Shown here: piece after piece, positions 13,501 through 26,600 of the stretch
Layout: the number at the start of each line of letters is the position of its first letter
How positions within the stretch are numbered: the first letter of the stretch is position 1
Origin: Polytrichum commune
Lineage: Eukaryota > Streptophyta > Polytrichopsida > Polytrichales > Polytrichaceae
Reading direction: 5' to 3'
DNA: 60,000 nucleotides
NCBI GenBank assembly: GCA_950295325.1
Contig: OX485806.1
Coordinates: 17,858,001 to 17,918,000, forward strand
Program-made: the position numbers and the translations under genes
Notes under the pieces: model-generated
Told to the model about the DNA's origin: nothing
The model's database searches: none
What the model saw: only the letters and a program-made list of their open reading frames with translations

Positions 13501-15392
13501 AAGTAGAAAAGATTAAGAATCGGAAGGCATGAAGAAAGACCATTACCTTGAGCTCAACGACTCCCTCTCACATCGCAGTTTATATGGCTGAGGTGGTTGT
13601 GGGCGCCTGCACATATGACAAAGAAAATTAACAAATATGCCCTCAAATATTTCAAAACATACTTGCTACCAAACTTCAGAGTCCACAAAATGATGTGCAT
13701 TAAAAAGAAATTCAGAGCACCACCATGAAAGAAAACAATTCTTGGTAATTCAATACAGCTTGGAGGTTACATCATAAATTTCAGGAATGTACTACCTAAA
13801 ATCGGTAAATTTTTATCTTAGGAAGCAAGTGTGCAAGTATGTAAAGGATTGGGATCTTTCTTGTGCACATCAGTTGCCATATACAGAAGAAATTAAAGGC
13901 ATTTGAGCAGTTCTGTACGCTACCAAGCCCAAGCTGACAGGATCATTGGATGAAATAGGTGCTTTGAAAAATCATCTACATGAATAAGCCACTCTTGTAG
14001 TCAACCACTTCCAGCACATACACATGTGCAATTAACCAGGGATAGATTATGAGGTACTTTGACAAACTTGGCCACGACTCAGCAATATTAACTCACAAGT
14101 GGAGCTGGATGATTGCAACGAAAATCTAAATAGAACAGTTCAGTCACTAGACAGTGTGGATACTGATTTAACTAGTCTTATGTAAGTCTATGTCAGCAGT
14201 AGAGTCCTTCCATGTAAACCAGGTGCAAAGCCTGCAGCATCTAGGTGAGGGTTTATCAGAACAGACTCTTTGAAGATATGAAAGGAGAAGGCAACATTCC
14301 CCTAATACTTCACCAAAGCCCAATAAGTTCCACATAGACATACCAACTCTTACTCCAGGGACTGTAGATCATGCCATCACCAACTCACTAAGATTTGTAT
14401 CTGAACATGCCATGCCCTTTCTTCACATTGATTGCACATCAAAATGGGTAGTCATACCAGAATCCACTTGACAATTAGGGTGTGAACCTCAGTGGCGATC
14501 ATTGGAAGCAAATGAAAGAGTTAGGGGGAGGTTGAAATGGGAAAAGCCTTGAAACAAACATGGATGTAGTTGTGCCAATGTACAGAAGACAACAATTAGG
14601 CAGAGTTTTGTTTCAGTAGTTCTCAAAGGTGCAATTGCATTACAAGAAAATAAAAACTACGTGTGATGGAAGAAGACTTTAAAGTTATTAGAAGAAACGC
14701 ATTTCTACAGTTTACACGTCCAGGCTTTGGCGGTGTACAGATAGTGACAATATGGTGAAGACATATGAAACCCTAATAGTACAGGGTAAGATAAAGATCT
14801 AAATGTCGTCAAGCTCTACGCAGATGAGCGGTTGACCAGGGTGCAGCCAGCTCTACAACATAACATAGACCAGTGAAAGAAATTAGGAGGGCGACCAAGG
14901 AGGACCTCCTGAAAGGGAAGACCCTCGTGGAATGGGATACAACAGAAGGAACCGAAGGTGAAAAGGAGGACAGAGCCTACCAATCGTGTTGGCAGCATAG
15001 AAGAGGAGGAATAGGGACATAGCTATAAATGCATGGCTGTAAAGGTGAAGCTTAGGGTTTCAACCTGGAACCTCCCAAGTAAGAGACGCAACAATCGAGT
15101 TACTAGGTATACACAACGCCCCTCGCAGGAGAGAATATGGTCACTCTTAGACTGAAAACCAAAAGGCACAGCAGAGGCACGCAAAACGCAAAACGCATTC
15201 TGCTGATGAGTGGACAGGAAAGTGATTTGTCGAAGTATACAAATAGATAAATAGAGCGTAGTAATTAGAATCTCGAACTTGTCAATTTCCCATGTACAAC
15301 ACCCGGAATTCACAAAAGGTAACCAACCTGTACGAGTCAGAGCCGAAGGATCCGAAGTGCCCTCGTCCCTCCCACGCAGAGTCGAAACCCAT
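1565..15392 (-). CDS. MED12: Mediator subunit 12 (CRYPTIC PRECOCIOUS/CENTER CITY homologue)
   Basis: MED12 is a nuclear subunit of the Mediator CDK8 kinase module (with MED13, CycC and CDK8) that controls RNA polymerase II transcription. Inferred coding exons in transcript order: 15392-15328, 13606-13547, 12341-12234, 11936-11859, 11255-11202, 10894-10787, 10452-10306, 10132-9839, 9568-7567, 6490-6073, 5899-5228, 5073-4104, 3994-3707, 3422-2752, 2471-2162, 1996-1565. Donors and acceptors are GT/AG and exon phases agree at every junction except within exon 3. The predicted protein is about 2224 aa, close to the roughly 2235 aa of Arabidopsis MED12. Diagnostic stretches are PYKLRCERE and LGPPDFYPPTPNC (N-terminal Med12 domain), RLRNLAEHVPHGYQRR, LLRATWFVKIAYLNQ, and FLCEWAVCDF near 8.88 kb, the motif that names the LCEWAV domain. 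The C-terminus has WLKGAVRVRRSDLTY. The ATG at 15390-15392 is the only in-frame Met after an upstream TAG. Exon 3 carries 2 extra bases near 12298-12303 that break the frame. Confidence 0.93.
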
Positions 15393-16007
15393 CGGACAAC
15401 CCGAGGCGATTCCAACATAGGAGCTGGCCTGAGCAACCAACCGAGTGTGAATGACCTAGACCACTCTGTTGCGGGGGTACAGCCTGAGGACACAGCTTCC
15501 CCGTTCAGAGATACTGAATTTGCGGCTGTCAATAATAAGTAGGCATATGTGAAAATTTGTAGAAGTCAATAGTAGCAGTCTTCTGATGATGCACATAATA
15601 GCTGTACGTCTGCGGGTGCTGAGGCTCATGTACCGCTCCCATAACACTCCTGATTTTCACAGCACATAGCGCTGGCCCACCCGCTACAGTACAGTGGGAG
15701 AAGGCTGTCGAATATAAGAGAATGTCGGAGAAATTGATTGATATCCCTAGTCTGACCAGTAGTCAAATATCGGGCTAGAAAATATCAGGGTAAAGTAGGA
15801 TGACGAGAGTGTAAAGTGCAATGCTGATGCAATCCGCAAGGACCAGGTTCAAACTCAAACCGCTGCGAATCACTGCAAATCCAGGTAGAGAGGAGTCCAA
15901 AGTCGACGGCGAAGGGAAAGCATCCAGGTTGCAGAGTCTGCATGCAACATTCTCCGAGCTGCGCCCTGCCACAACCGGGTGAACTAAACTAAAATGCCCT
16001 GGCTCAC

Positions 16008-16030
16008 CTCATCTCATCTCATCTCATCTC
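16008..16030. repeat. (CTCAT)n microsatellite
   Basis: About four and a half copies of CTCAT lie in the GC-rich region upstream of MED12. A repeat of 5-nt units would shift frame, so it is unlikely to be coding. Confidence 0.85.
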
Positions 16031-16759
16031 CACGCAACTTCGAACCCCTGTCCCCGCACACAAAGCCAGGCGCGCACACACGCACGCTTCGCATGGCCAA
16101 AAGACCTAACCCGGCTCACCCCCCTCCTCGTAGATGCCGATGATTACACATATGCCAAAGTCCCTCTGATTGCAGCCAGCCAGCCGGCCAGCCGGCGACG
16201 CCGCACCACGCCAACTAAGCAAACCACTAGAACACGCTCCGGAGGCAGTCGGACCCCGCGCCAACAAGTTTGAACGGAAGCACGCAGCCTCTCAGCAGCG
16301 CCTCGTCCATTCTCCAAGCCACGAATTGCACCAAACACTCCATGCCTAGGTTTCCGTTTCCACCCTAGCTCCAACAACAACCACGGCAGCAAACTAACAC
16401 ACACGGGTGATCATCCTCCACAAGAAACACGGAAAAACTTAAACATAACCGGCGCGTGAGGAGGATCCCGCGCCAGACTGAGGGCCAAGGGAAGGAAAGG
16501 AAGAGACGGCAAAGGGACGGCGAGAGGAGAAAAGACGGGGCCAGACGGACGAGGGGGGGACCGAAAACTATCTGAGGAAGGTACTCTCATCCAACTAGTC
16601 CACCATCCACGACCAAGTTAACTTCCAAAGAATATAAAGGCACCAACCAGTGACTCCGGACTGAGTTATGCCATACTAGATACTTAGTTTTGTTTGAGAC
16701 GACGCCGAGGAAGAAGAAGCGAAAGAAAGGGAACAGACGTCGGACGGGCCAACAGGGCT

Positions 16760-16801
16760 GGCGATGGCGATGGCGATGGCGATGGCGATGGCGATGGCGT
16801 T
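16760..16801. repeat. (GGCGAT)n microsatellite
   Basis: Six or seven perfect copies of a 6-base GGCGAT unit lie about 1.4 kb upstream of the MED12 start. Translating it gives Ala-Ile, His-Arg or Ser-Pro dipeptide runs in different frames. All three are open, so the frames come from the repeat and no gene is called. Confidence 0.9.
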
Positions 16802-16904
16802 GAAGGAGCTCCAGGTCCTTTCCGTGCCGCTTGCGGCTGCCGCTGAAGCAGGAGCCTGCAATCTCCCTCGCCACGGTTGAGCAGCCCCTTTTTCGCCCGC
16901 ACGG

Positions 16905-18610
16905 CATGCCATGTCCTAATCTAGGTACCTAATAAGTTACACCCCCAGTTTATTTTTTTGGCTCCTTTCTGCTACCCGGATGCTTGCTTGCTCGCTTGCT
17001 TGTTCGTTCGTTCGTTCGTTCGTGCACCATACCAGGTGTGTTGTTCTAAGGGCCGGTTTACACTCCGGCGAGCAACTGCACAAGTAGGTCAACAATTTCA
17101 ACCAAGCTTGCTTACTTATTTATTTATTGGAGGCAACGGTTGGTTGGTATGTATGGAGGACAACATGGATAAAACAATCACAAAAATGGTCTCTTTCCAG
17201 TCGGAGTTTTTGGAAGGTCAGGTTTCGTATCCAAGTGTTCCAGGTTGTTCAAGAAGCTAGATTTTTGGAGAAATCCCCTAGCAAAAAGTGTTGCCACGTT
17301 GGCAAACGTGTCGTTTTTTCATCTATGCTTGAGGTTCTCCATCAAAGAAGTCTTGGCCGTAGTGTAAACCCCGGCCAATGAAGAATTCATTTTGTAGCCG
17401 ACCATCTTGCTCCCTTCCCCTAAAATTCTTGGCCAGTGCATTTCTTCGTCAGAGTCTAAACCGGTCCTAAATGAGATTTGGACTAAGTTAGGTCCCTATC
17501 TCTTTAGTCTCACCTTTTTGGTATGTAATGTCTCGATGTCAGTAGGTAGTCAAGTTGGTAGGTATCTACACCCTATTACCTTGCTCCATATCATGGTACT
17601 CGTTTGTTTGTTCATGCTTCATACTATGATGTACATGGACTAAGTTAGGCTCTTACCTCCGTCTCATGACCTAATCCCGTGTTCTTTGTCCACGCGGTAT
17701 ATTATGTCCTAAAATAGGTAAGTACCTACACTCACATTATTTGTTGTTGCTCCATATATTGATAGTTGTTCGTGCTCCATGCTATGTTGTACATAGACTA
17801 AGTTAGGCCCCCATCTCCGTGTCATGACCGGTCCCACCTTTTTTGCTTGCATGTTATGTCATGTCCTAATGTAGGTACCTTCACCCCTATTCATTTTCCC
17901 TCTCGGTCCATACCATGATGCTTGTTTGTTTGTTCATGCTCCATACTATGTTGTACCTGGATTAAGTTAGGCTCCTATCTTCGTGTCATGACCCAGTCCC
18001 ACATTTTTCATATGCACAATATGTCATGTCCTAAGCTAGGTAGGTGGGAGGTAGCTATCTACAACCATATTCTTTATTCCTCCTTGGCGTTTGTTTGTTC
18101 GTGCTCCATGGGCTAAGCCCCTATGTCCACTTCATGACCCAATCCCACATTTTTTCACCCACATGGCATGTCATGTCCTAAGGTAGGTATCTACACCCAT
18201 TTTCCTTGTTCATGCTTTGTACCCCAGTGTTTGTGCGTGTTTTAACATACCTTATTGTCACTAGACTTGGCGTATGTCTTCATCTCATGAGTCAGTCCCA
18301 TCATTTTCATTCACATGGCATGCCATGTCCTAAGGTAGGTACCTACATCCTTATTCTTTGTTCAAGTTGCATACCATAGTGTTTGTTTGTGCTCCATGCA
18401 TGCTTTCCACACCTTGTTGTATATTGAATAGGCCCCTATCTCCATCTCACAAACTTGTCCAAGATTGTTGTCATGTTTCATTTTCCTCATTTAATTATTT
18501 TGCCCCATGCCGGTGTTTTTTTGGGGGGGCTTCCATGTAGTCATGTCCTAAAGATACTTGCACTTGTTCCTTGTTTGTGCTACATACCATGTTCAACCTA
18601 AACTAGGCTC
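16905..18610. repeat. degenerate tandem array, period about 160 bp
   Basis: A landmark related to ACTAAGTTAGGCCC recurs at about 17482, 17639, 17797, 17961, 18112, 18261, 18425 and 18601, giving spacings of 150-176 bases. Each unit also carries CATGTCCTAAGGTAGGTAC, a TCATGACCCAGTCCCAC-like block and TTGTTTGTTCATGCTCCATA. Copies differ by substitutions and small indels, so this is an old, unhomogenised array. The first CATGTCCTAA-type block, at about 16910, touches the MED12 upstream region. More decayed copies continue past 19100 and 19540. No coding frame is conserved between units. Confidence 0.75.
17001..17022. repeat. (TTCG)n microsatellite
   Basis: Five copies of GTTC/TTCG follow a run of GCTT-like units at 16981-17000. 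It marks the left edge of the tandem array that fills the next 1.6 kb. Confidence 0.85.
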
Positions 18611-20865
18611 ATGTGTTTGTCTTATGTACCAATTCCACATTGTTGGAAGGTTTCCCTTTCCTTTTTCTTTTCTTTTGCCTCATGCCCGTGTCTATGGGGT
18701 TTGTATTTATTTTTTTCCATCATTTTTCGCCTTCATTACCCTTCTCCACCAAAGGGAAAGATAGTTTTGCCTTTTGTATACTTATCATTGTCCACGTCTA
18801 ATAACCCACTCACACCGATTGGTGCAGACCAACAGAGGACGGGTCCTAGCAACACTAGTTACATCCAATGGTCATCACTAGCCAAATTGGAGCTAAAAGT
18901 GACCCATGATGGTAGCACTCATTCATTGGTCACCTACACCAGTGCGTGTGGACATACTATAATTTTATGCCCTTGTTTAAAATTGAAATTTCCTCGTTTT
19001 TGTTTTTTGTTTTTCATAGTGTAGGGGTTGCTAGAGTTGTGTCTATTTTCATTCACCCCATCAAAGATACAACATTTGTCTTGCGTGTTATGTGTTTCAA
19101 GTGTTTGTGCCCATGACTATTCACATTCTCATGGACTATGACCATTTGGGCCTTTCCTTATCTACGCATGACCCAGTCACACAGTGATCCCCATCTTCAA
19201 TGTTTCCATCGCAATTACTACACCTTTTACCCATGATAATAACCATAAAGCAATGTATTGGTCACATGTCATTCCTTCAGCAAGTCATATGTTTATTTTT
19301 GTGTTGTCAACTCTCTCATGATATTTGAAGTACTTTCATATATGAGAGCTATAAATTGTGCCTTATGCCTAATGTATATTGGACTTGCAATACTTTTTAT
19401 AGTTATTTATAATTCTCTAGTAACATGTAATCAAACCATGTCTTGTACCAACCATTTTCCACCGTAAGATAGAGATGTTTTTTGCCCTAAGTTTATCCTC
19501 ATCTCCAAGTTTATGTCTTTTATCCCATGTCACATAATAGGGCTCTCCTTGGCCTATCCACACATGACCTAGTTGCCACAATTACTTGCATATAGTGTGC
19601 ATCCATGAAGTCTTCATTTTACTCTTTCTTAGTCAAGCCTTCAAATGCGTAACTTGGAAGCCTTTTAATGCTCAAGAGTCATCTTCATTTGATAAAAACA
19701 AGCTTGAATTTTTGTACATTTGAAAGACTTTAAATATTATGACTTCATTTTATTAGTGAATTGTTAAATTGAACACACATTGATTAAAACAAACATAAAG
19801 ACATGTCATGCAGTCGCATGACCTGTTAGAATTTGAACAATTATAGTTGTAAGTTGAAGTGTAAAGAAAGCGGAAGGAAAGTTAATGCCTTGATCCTCTT
19901 CATGTGCACGATGAAAAATCATACATTGTCAAATCATGTGACCGCATGCATGATATGTCTCTATGGTCATTTTAATAAACTACATGGTTGATCTAACAAT
20001 TCCCTTTTATTATTTTGAATCATTTGATGAGTGAGTTGAGGAACCATACATTAGTCTCAACACGAGTTTGGTGTGGTACGATCGACCCTACAAGAACACT
20101 AGGTAGAAAACATAAACTGATTTGGTACACAAGATAGATAGAAATTGTGGGCTACTGCCACCTTCAATGATGGTATTTGATACACAACAAAACACTGATC
20201 TATGTAACATCAATTATGTATTGTTCATATAAAATACACGTATGGCATGAAACTTTCTATTTCATCTATTCAATTAAATAATCCAATGTGTCTTCAAATA
20301 AAAAAGTTGGGAAGAATGTTATGATTAACATGAGTTGTACAACATGGATTGATCTCATTCACATGTTCAAGACAAACTTTGTGAGAATTTTAATGTAGTA
20401 GATACATGCATGGGGATGTAGAGAAGTTGTCTGTAAATAGGGTTAAATATGGTATGAAAAGTAAGAAATTATTACTACGAGGATAGAAATGTTGTTTAAC
20501 CAAAACAAGTACCAATTTCAAATAATAGAGGTGTGTGATGAATCAAATTATGCACTCTAGAAAACTCATTGTAATTTGACCTCTCTTGATATGCACTAGC
20601 CAAATGGGTCATGTTCTTAAATTGAGTTTCCCTTTGTGTCATCGATAGTGCAACTTTTTTTTTCACATCTGATAAACAAGAGGTGTTGACCTTGGGGAAA
20701 GGGAAAAGATAATAATTGTGGAAAACTTAAACATTTGGAGAGTCCATTGCAACTCATTAATTGGGTTGCTTTCCAAAGTATTGTGTGCTATGTTGATTTG
20801 GAATGAAGCAATTGGTGAGAAACTAGATAGTTGGCAAAATGAGAGTGGATGATGAGTTGTAGCAG
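18611..20865. other. intergenic, no gene seen
   Basis: AT-rich sequence with scattered, badly decayed copies of the preceding array (for example CATGACCCAGTCACAC near 19170 and CATGACCTAG near 19564). Open frames are short and show no recognisable domain or splice structure. Confidence 0.6.
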
Positions 20866-22320
20866 TATGAAGACATCCACTTTCTAAAGTCCTTTTACAT
20901 GGAATACTTGGTATGCTCATGGACGAAAACAAGAAGTCGTGGTTGAAATGTTGTCCACTTGGATAGAAAACACAAGGGAGTTACTAGATGTGATATCCGC
21001 TCCTTAGGAGGAGGATGGATCATGTCCATGCATCACATAAGAAGCTATTGACATTGCATGAGTTAAATTTACAACAATTAAACATCCACTGATACAAGTT
21101 GTTTATGGGGCATGATTAATGTTCTAGTGGATAGAAATAAGCGGTTATAGATAGTGTTCTCTCACATGGATCAAAAAACATAGGGGATTTGCTAGAAGTG
21201 GTATTTGTTTGTTATGATGATGACAATGCACGTTCATGCATCACATGAGAAGCTATTGACACTACACAAGCTAGATACATAAGTGCATGTCACGTCGATG
21301 ATACATTCACTCGAAATCATACAATCTTTATGTACCTAACTCCAAAATCACAACTCATGACTTCAAAGATTCAACTACCCTCTAGTTCGGATGCGATGTT
21401 ACTGGGGCATCACTGGTTTGCTCATGGTGGAAATGTCGTATGCATGTTGAGAAAAAAACATAAGGGAGTTGTTGGAAGTGCTCTCCTCTTGTTATGATGA
21501 CGATGTAGCATGTCCATGCATCACATGAGAATTTAAAAGACAATGCATAAACCAAATCACTAGCAACAAAACATCCACCTACTCAAGCTGTTTATGGGGC
21601 ATAGCTAGTTTGCCAATAAATGAAATGTGTTGTGCGTGGATAATAAACAAAACACATGGGAATTCCCATAAGTGGTGAGTCTTCATTTGTGATGATGATG
21701 ATGGAGCATGATGACCCGAGAACTCAAAGATAATGCATGAACTAAGTCAGTAGCAACAAGGTATCCACCTACTCGAGTTGTTTATGGGGGCATAACCAAT
21801 TTGCTCATGAATGAAATGCAGTATGTGTAAACACATGGGAATTGCTGGAGATGGCAAGTTTCCGCTTGTTGTTATTAAGGTAGATGGGTCTTAATTAAGT
21901 GGCTCATTTTCTTAATCGAACTCCTATATGTGATGGTGGGTGGTTCGGTGAGGATCAAATAACTAACATCATAAAGACAACATGTTAAAAAAAATTGGAC
22001 TACAACTTCAAATTTTAATGACTACTTTGCACTTAATAGTGAACACAATTGGGAGGACTTATGCATCCAATTAAGAAATCAACAAACATGCACTTTTGAT
22101 AACCATAACTAAATCAAGGGAGATCCTGTTTTCAATCTAGTTTTTGCAGATGTTTCATCATAGTGTTGCTAATGCAACATGAGTTTTGTTGTGCAAATCT
22201 AATCAATAGAAGTTGGAGAATATGAAGAACGAACCAAATGACACCCATATATCTTATGGTGGTGATGATGATGATGGAGCATGCCCATGCATCCATCACA
22301 TGAGAAGGTAAAGGCACTGC
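20866..22320. repeat. second degenerate tandem array, period about 200 bp
   Basis: Units share ACACAAGGGAGTT(A/G)CTAGA-like, CATGCATCACATGAGAAG, GTTTATGGGGCAT and TTGCTCATG(G/A)A blocks. Copies start near 20930, 21150, 21420, 21630 and 21820, with a partial last copy near 22270. GATGATGATG runs expand within several units. Identity between units is moderate, and no frame stays open across them. Confidence 0.65.
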
Positions 22321-22724
22321 ACGGTGAAGAAGTGGATGCCGCGGTCATGATGCACATTCATGATTCTCTCTGGAATCATAAATTCTTTAGGTATCTACCT
22401 CCGAAATTAGAGTTGCCCCCTGGGCTCGGAGATTCAGTCTACCGTCTACTATGTTTGGATGCGAGCATGTGATAAGTTTTGCAGGTCAGTAATAATAAAA
22501 ACGATTAGTCGAAGCGGACATCAATCACGTGCGGATGCCGCTCTTGAATAACTTTGTAGGACATTCCGTAACTCCTTCGAAAGTCGAGGGGCCGGTGGTT
22601 GTTGCAAATGGTTTAATTATAGGAATGCGACTGCCAAGTTGTGTTTGCGAGAACTCTGCTGCGAAGTCAAGAAAGCGAGGAGGAAGACTTTTAAGCAACT
22701 TATTAGGGGATGTGTTACATAGTG

Positions 22725-23635
22725 TGCAGTCGTTTTTCAAGAGCTTTGTGGTGATGAGAAGCATTGTGGTGAGGAAAGGAAGTGCGTTGGAAGAGTTTGT
22801 GTGAATCTTGGGTTCAAGAAGTGTAAGTTTTTTGTGGAAATTGATGTCGAGAGACGGGAAGACGAGGAAAGTGTCGAGCGGGTGTGGAGCAAGAAATTAG
22901 CGGTTTAGATCCTTTTGTTCGGCCAAACTTTACTGGTTAGGAAGTGAGGACGAAGAGTTTAGTGAATGTGCTACGTATGTCACTCGTTTTTTTAAACAGC
23001 TTTGTGGTGAGGGAATAAGTGCGGAGGTGGAAGACGTGCAAGAGTTTTTAGTGTGAACCTCAGGCCGAGGAGTGTAAGTTTCTTGTGGAAATTGATGCTG
23101 AGAGACGGGAAGAGGAGGTGTATAGCGGATTAGATCTTTTTGTTCGTCAGAGCTTTGCTGGAATATTTAGTACATGTGCTACTATGTCGCTCGTTTTTCA
23201 AGAGCTTTTGTGCGGACAAGATAATTAGCATTGTGGTGAGTGAGGGAAGAAGTGCGGCGGAGGAAGCCGTGGAAGAGTTTGTGTGAATCTTTGGCAGAGG
23301 AGTGTATGTTTCTTGTGGAGATTGATGTTGAGAGACGGGAAGAGAGGAGGTGTAGAGCGGGTGTGTGGACCAAGAAAAGAGCGGATGAGATCCTTTTGTT
23401 CGTCAGAGCATCACTGTAGTGTTTAGGAAGTGAGGATGCAAGAGTTTAGTGATTTGCTACCTATGTCACTCGTTTTCTAACAGCTTTGTGGTGATGAAGT
23501 TATTTGCATTGTGGTGAGGGTAGAAGTGCGGTGGAGGAAGCTGTGGAAGAGTTTGCCTGACTTTTTGGCCGGGGAGTGTGAGTTTCTTGTGGAAATTGAT
23601 GGAGCAAGAAAAGAGTGGATTGAATTTTTTTCCTA
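22725..23635. repeat. third tandem array, just upstream of IPK1
   Basis: About four copies of a block beginning CACTCGTTTTT(C)AA(G/C)AGCTTTGTGG and containing AGAAGTGCGG(A/T)GGAGGAAG, GAAGAGTTTGTGTGA and TTTCTTGTGGAAATTGATG. Copies begin near 22731, 22980, 23188 and 23468, so spacing varies from about 160 to 280 bases because of internal deletions. The last copy ends only about 60 bases before the first IPK1 ATG. The array therefore covers the expected IPK1 promoter or 5' leader. Confidence 0.75.
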
Positions 23636-23697
23636 AATGTAATCTTGTGCCACAGGGAAGAAGAATTGCAGAGAAAGATAACGATTAAGAATCCCTG

Positions 23698-26600
23698 ATG
23701 GATTCGAGTACCTGTTCTTGCCGTGGTGTTCTTGAGGCTAACAGCTCTCCGCCCGTTTTCGAAGGGGCGGACGCTGCTGGAGGGAAGCTCGAGTCTAAAA
23801 AATTGAGAGAGATGGAATTGCACGAGGAGGACGCAGAGGGCTGGAAATACAGAGGTGAAGGAGCGGCCAACATTGTGCTGGCTTATCATGGCTCCAGACC
23901 ATCTTTTGTCCGTGATTCCTTCCCCCTACCTTTTTTAAAATGATATCAGGAAGATGAAACCAAGAATTTGTAATGAACCTCAACATTCACTACTGCTTTT
24001 TAGGTTCGAACAGGGCGCCTCTCCTCAGGTTCTATTTTTTCGTCTCGTTCATGCCATGAATTTGCGCTCTGGACCTCTTCGTAGTTGGTCGTGACTTGTG
24101 ATGTGTATTTGGAATCTCTGATACTCGCGTAGCACTTAGGCATTTTATGACCTGTAAGCAAGTTAGCACCTACGCAGGAATACCTACAGTACTTTCTTTG
24201 TTTCCAATCCATACCCGCGGGAACCAAATGTGAGTTACATTGAAACGAGCACGCTGTGACTTTTGCAAGGTTACCTTCTCCGAGGTTTACTCTCAGATTG
24301 TGATAATGTTCGCGGAGATTCTAGATTTAGAATCTAGACACGTCTCTAAGGATTTGTTAATGTGTATTGACATCGCTTGCACTCTATCGATGCTCTTCGC
24401 AAGTTCTATTTCGTGACGGTTGTTTCCCTACGTAGCTGAGGTGTGCGACTGGTTCTTTCAAGGAGAGAACGGGACTTAGGTCAAAAAATATTCAAGGCTA
24501 CGATTCTTCACATCGTTCATCAATGATTTGGCCTTATCAATAGAATAGATAGTGTGTGGTTAACCTTGTCTACAAGATACTCACACGTTGATTTACTTTG
24601 TATCGCTCTTATGTGGAAAACGCGCATTGTTTGGTGAACAGATTGGGAGGGTGCTGCGAATTCGCAAAGTCTCCACTAAAGTCTCGAAGCATGACAGCAA
24701 TCAAACTTGCATCAATCAAGAGGCCCGCTCAATCCTATCAGAGGAGGAGAAAGTATTGTGGAGAGAATGGCCTAGCTTGGCTGAGGCAACAACGTCTGCG
24801 GCCATGGCACATCTCTACGCTCGGGAAATTGTTCAGCCCTTGTTGGGAAGGGAACACGTGGATGCTGGGGTAAATTTCCTCAATCACCCCCCTCAGTCAC
24901 CCGTTGTTAGAAGTTATTTGAAGTTAGTGGGTGCCTGGATAGCGACACTTGGAGGGCAAGATTGTTGTGATTCCGAGACTGCCTTCCTCAGTGACCGTAG
25001 TACATGCTCGTTATGCAGCTACTCGTGTACCTGACGACAAAGTTCTTGGAGGTTGTGAATGAAGAAGTTGTTGCTAATCAACCAGAGTGGAGGCGGAAAG
25101 ATGCAAAGATGGAGATGATAGGAGGAGTTGCCCTTTTGATTGCAGATCATTCCAGTTTCCATAACCTGCCAGGTGTGCCATAAGGGTAATGCATTAGGAT
25201 ATACTATGCTTCACTGTTAGGGGAATGCATTAGATGTACTATACTTTTCTTGGGTGGATTAGTGAGCGAGTTGAACCAGTTCTTTTGTAGCCATGGTTAG
25301 AAGCAACTGCTACTTCTTGCGTGTTCACAGCGTTCCAGCAGTCTGTGTTGGCTGTGGGGAAATTTCCTTTTTAGGCTGTCTTAGCTGATTGCAAGAAATT
25401 ATAGATGCAAGTTGGGTGCTGGCCAGGAATCTCGTCTACATATGAAAAGCTTTGACATTATTTCTTTTATTCTTCAGGAATTGTTAAGGAATTACCATCA
25501 ACAATTACTGTGGAAATCAAGGTATAAATGGTGCCTCAGTCAGTATATGCAACCTGTTGTTTAAAATAAAAGTGAATTAACAACTGAGACTTTCAACACT
25601 TTAAACCGAATTACAATTTTGAGAGGTTAGCTTTCATGTGCAAGAGAAATTTGAGCTATATATAATCTGCTGACTTGGAGGTTTTGCAGCCTAAATGGGG
25701 TTGCTTACCAACAGCAGCAACAATTGCTGAGGAGAATGTGGTGAAACGGCATGTGACACGGTTCACAATGCACCAACATCTGAAGCTTAAGCAGGGGAAG
25801 GTTTGACATCTTACTTGCCCTTATGGAATGACATATTTGATTGCTCGAGTTCCTCCTCAATGCAAGTGTCCAGGTTGGGGGTTCATGGTCTCTATGACAC
25901 GGTATGTCCATATTATGAGAGATTGTCCTTCTCCTCTTTGTAGTGGATAAGTCTTAACAACCAGGTTGATCACTCTTGCTGCCAGAAATGTGGATTACAC
26001 ATATAGTCTACGTTGTCTTATTTATTACTGTACATTTTTGTGTATGAACAGATCAAAAGCTTGAGCAAGTACTCCCCTTTGGAGCTATTCTCGGGTAATT
26101 CCGAGGCTATTCACAGGGCCCTTCTCGCACTCTTTGAAACTCCTCAAAACAACATCCGGATCTTTATAGATGGAGTAGAGGTCTTTGGAGGTTCTGAAGA
26201 TGGTGGGTCCACGGAAGAAGCAATTAATATACTAGAGGAGAAACTTGAGCCGATTTCAGCAGCTCCACAGGGACAGCGTGTCCCTGTATTTCAAAGATTG
26301 GTAGCCAGTGTATTACACAAAAGTAAAGTTCTCGGCCAGTTGCTCAATGTGCAAAAGTTAGATGCATATGACATCGAGGGTGCAATTTTGGCCTACCACA
26401 AGTTTTTGGAAACAACTGAAGGTTAGTATGTCTGGGACCATCTTGCAGTGATTGACCATTCTGTAGGATGTTGAGGTAATTCTTCAGGTTTCCCAGAGAT
26501 TGTGGAGGATTATCAGTCTTCAGTCAAGGTATGTGGTAGCAAAAGAAGTTTTGTTGAGCCTTCTTTGGTAAGTTCAGAATACGGACCAGTAACATGCAAT

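Larger units (their letters stand above)
15393..16950 (-). promoter_or_regulatory. MED12 upstream region, GC-rich 5' leader and promoter
   Basis: This is the interval upstream of the MED12 start codon. GC content rises sharply over about 15.9-16.9 kb compared with the AT-rich flanks. On the MED12 sense strand the stretch complementary to 16440-16560 is pyrimidine-rich, as in plant promoters and 5' leaders. Several unrelated frames stay open here only because the region is GC-rich. It also holds two microsatellites, (CTCAT)n and (GGCGAT)n. No TATA box or transcription start can be fixed by eye, and a 5'-UTR intron is possible. The role is inferred from position. Confidence 0.45.

Noticed and set aside
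15023-15532. 169-codon minus-strand frame over the MED12 first exon
   Set aside because: It overlaps the MED12 first coding exon in another frame. The exon reading MGFDSAWEGRGHF joins correctly in phase to the conserved exon 2, so this frame is incidental.
16587-16912. Three overlapping open frames of 70-106 codons on the minus strand
   Set aside because: They exist because a 6-base microsatellite keeps all frames open (Ala-Ile, His-Arg and Ser-Pro runs). No conserved protein is seen.
22529-22804. 91-codon plus-strand frame before the IPK1 promoter array
   Set aside because: It starts at a non-ATG codon, runs into the tandem repeat and has no recognisable domain.
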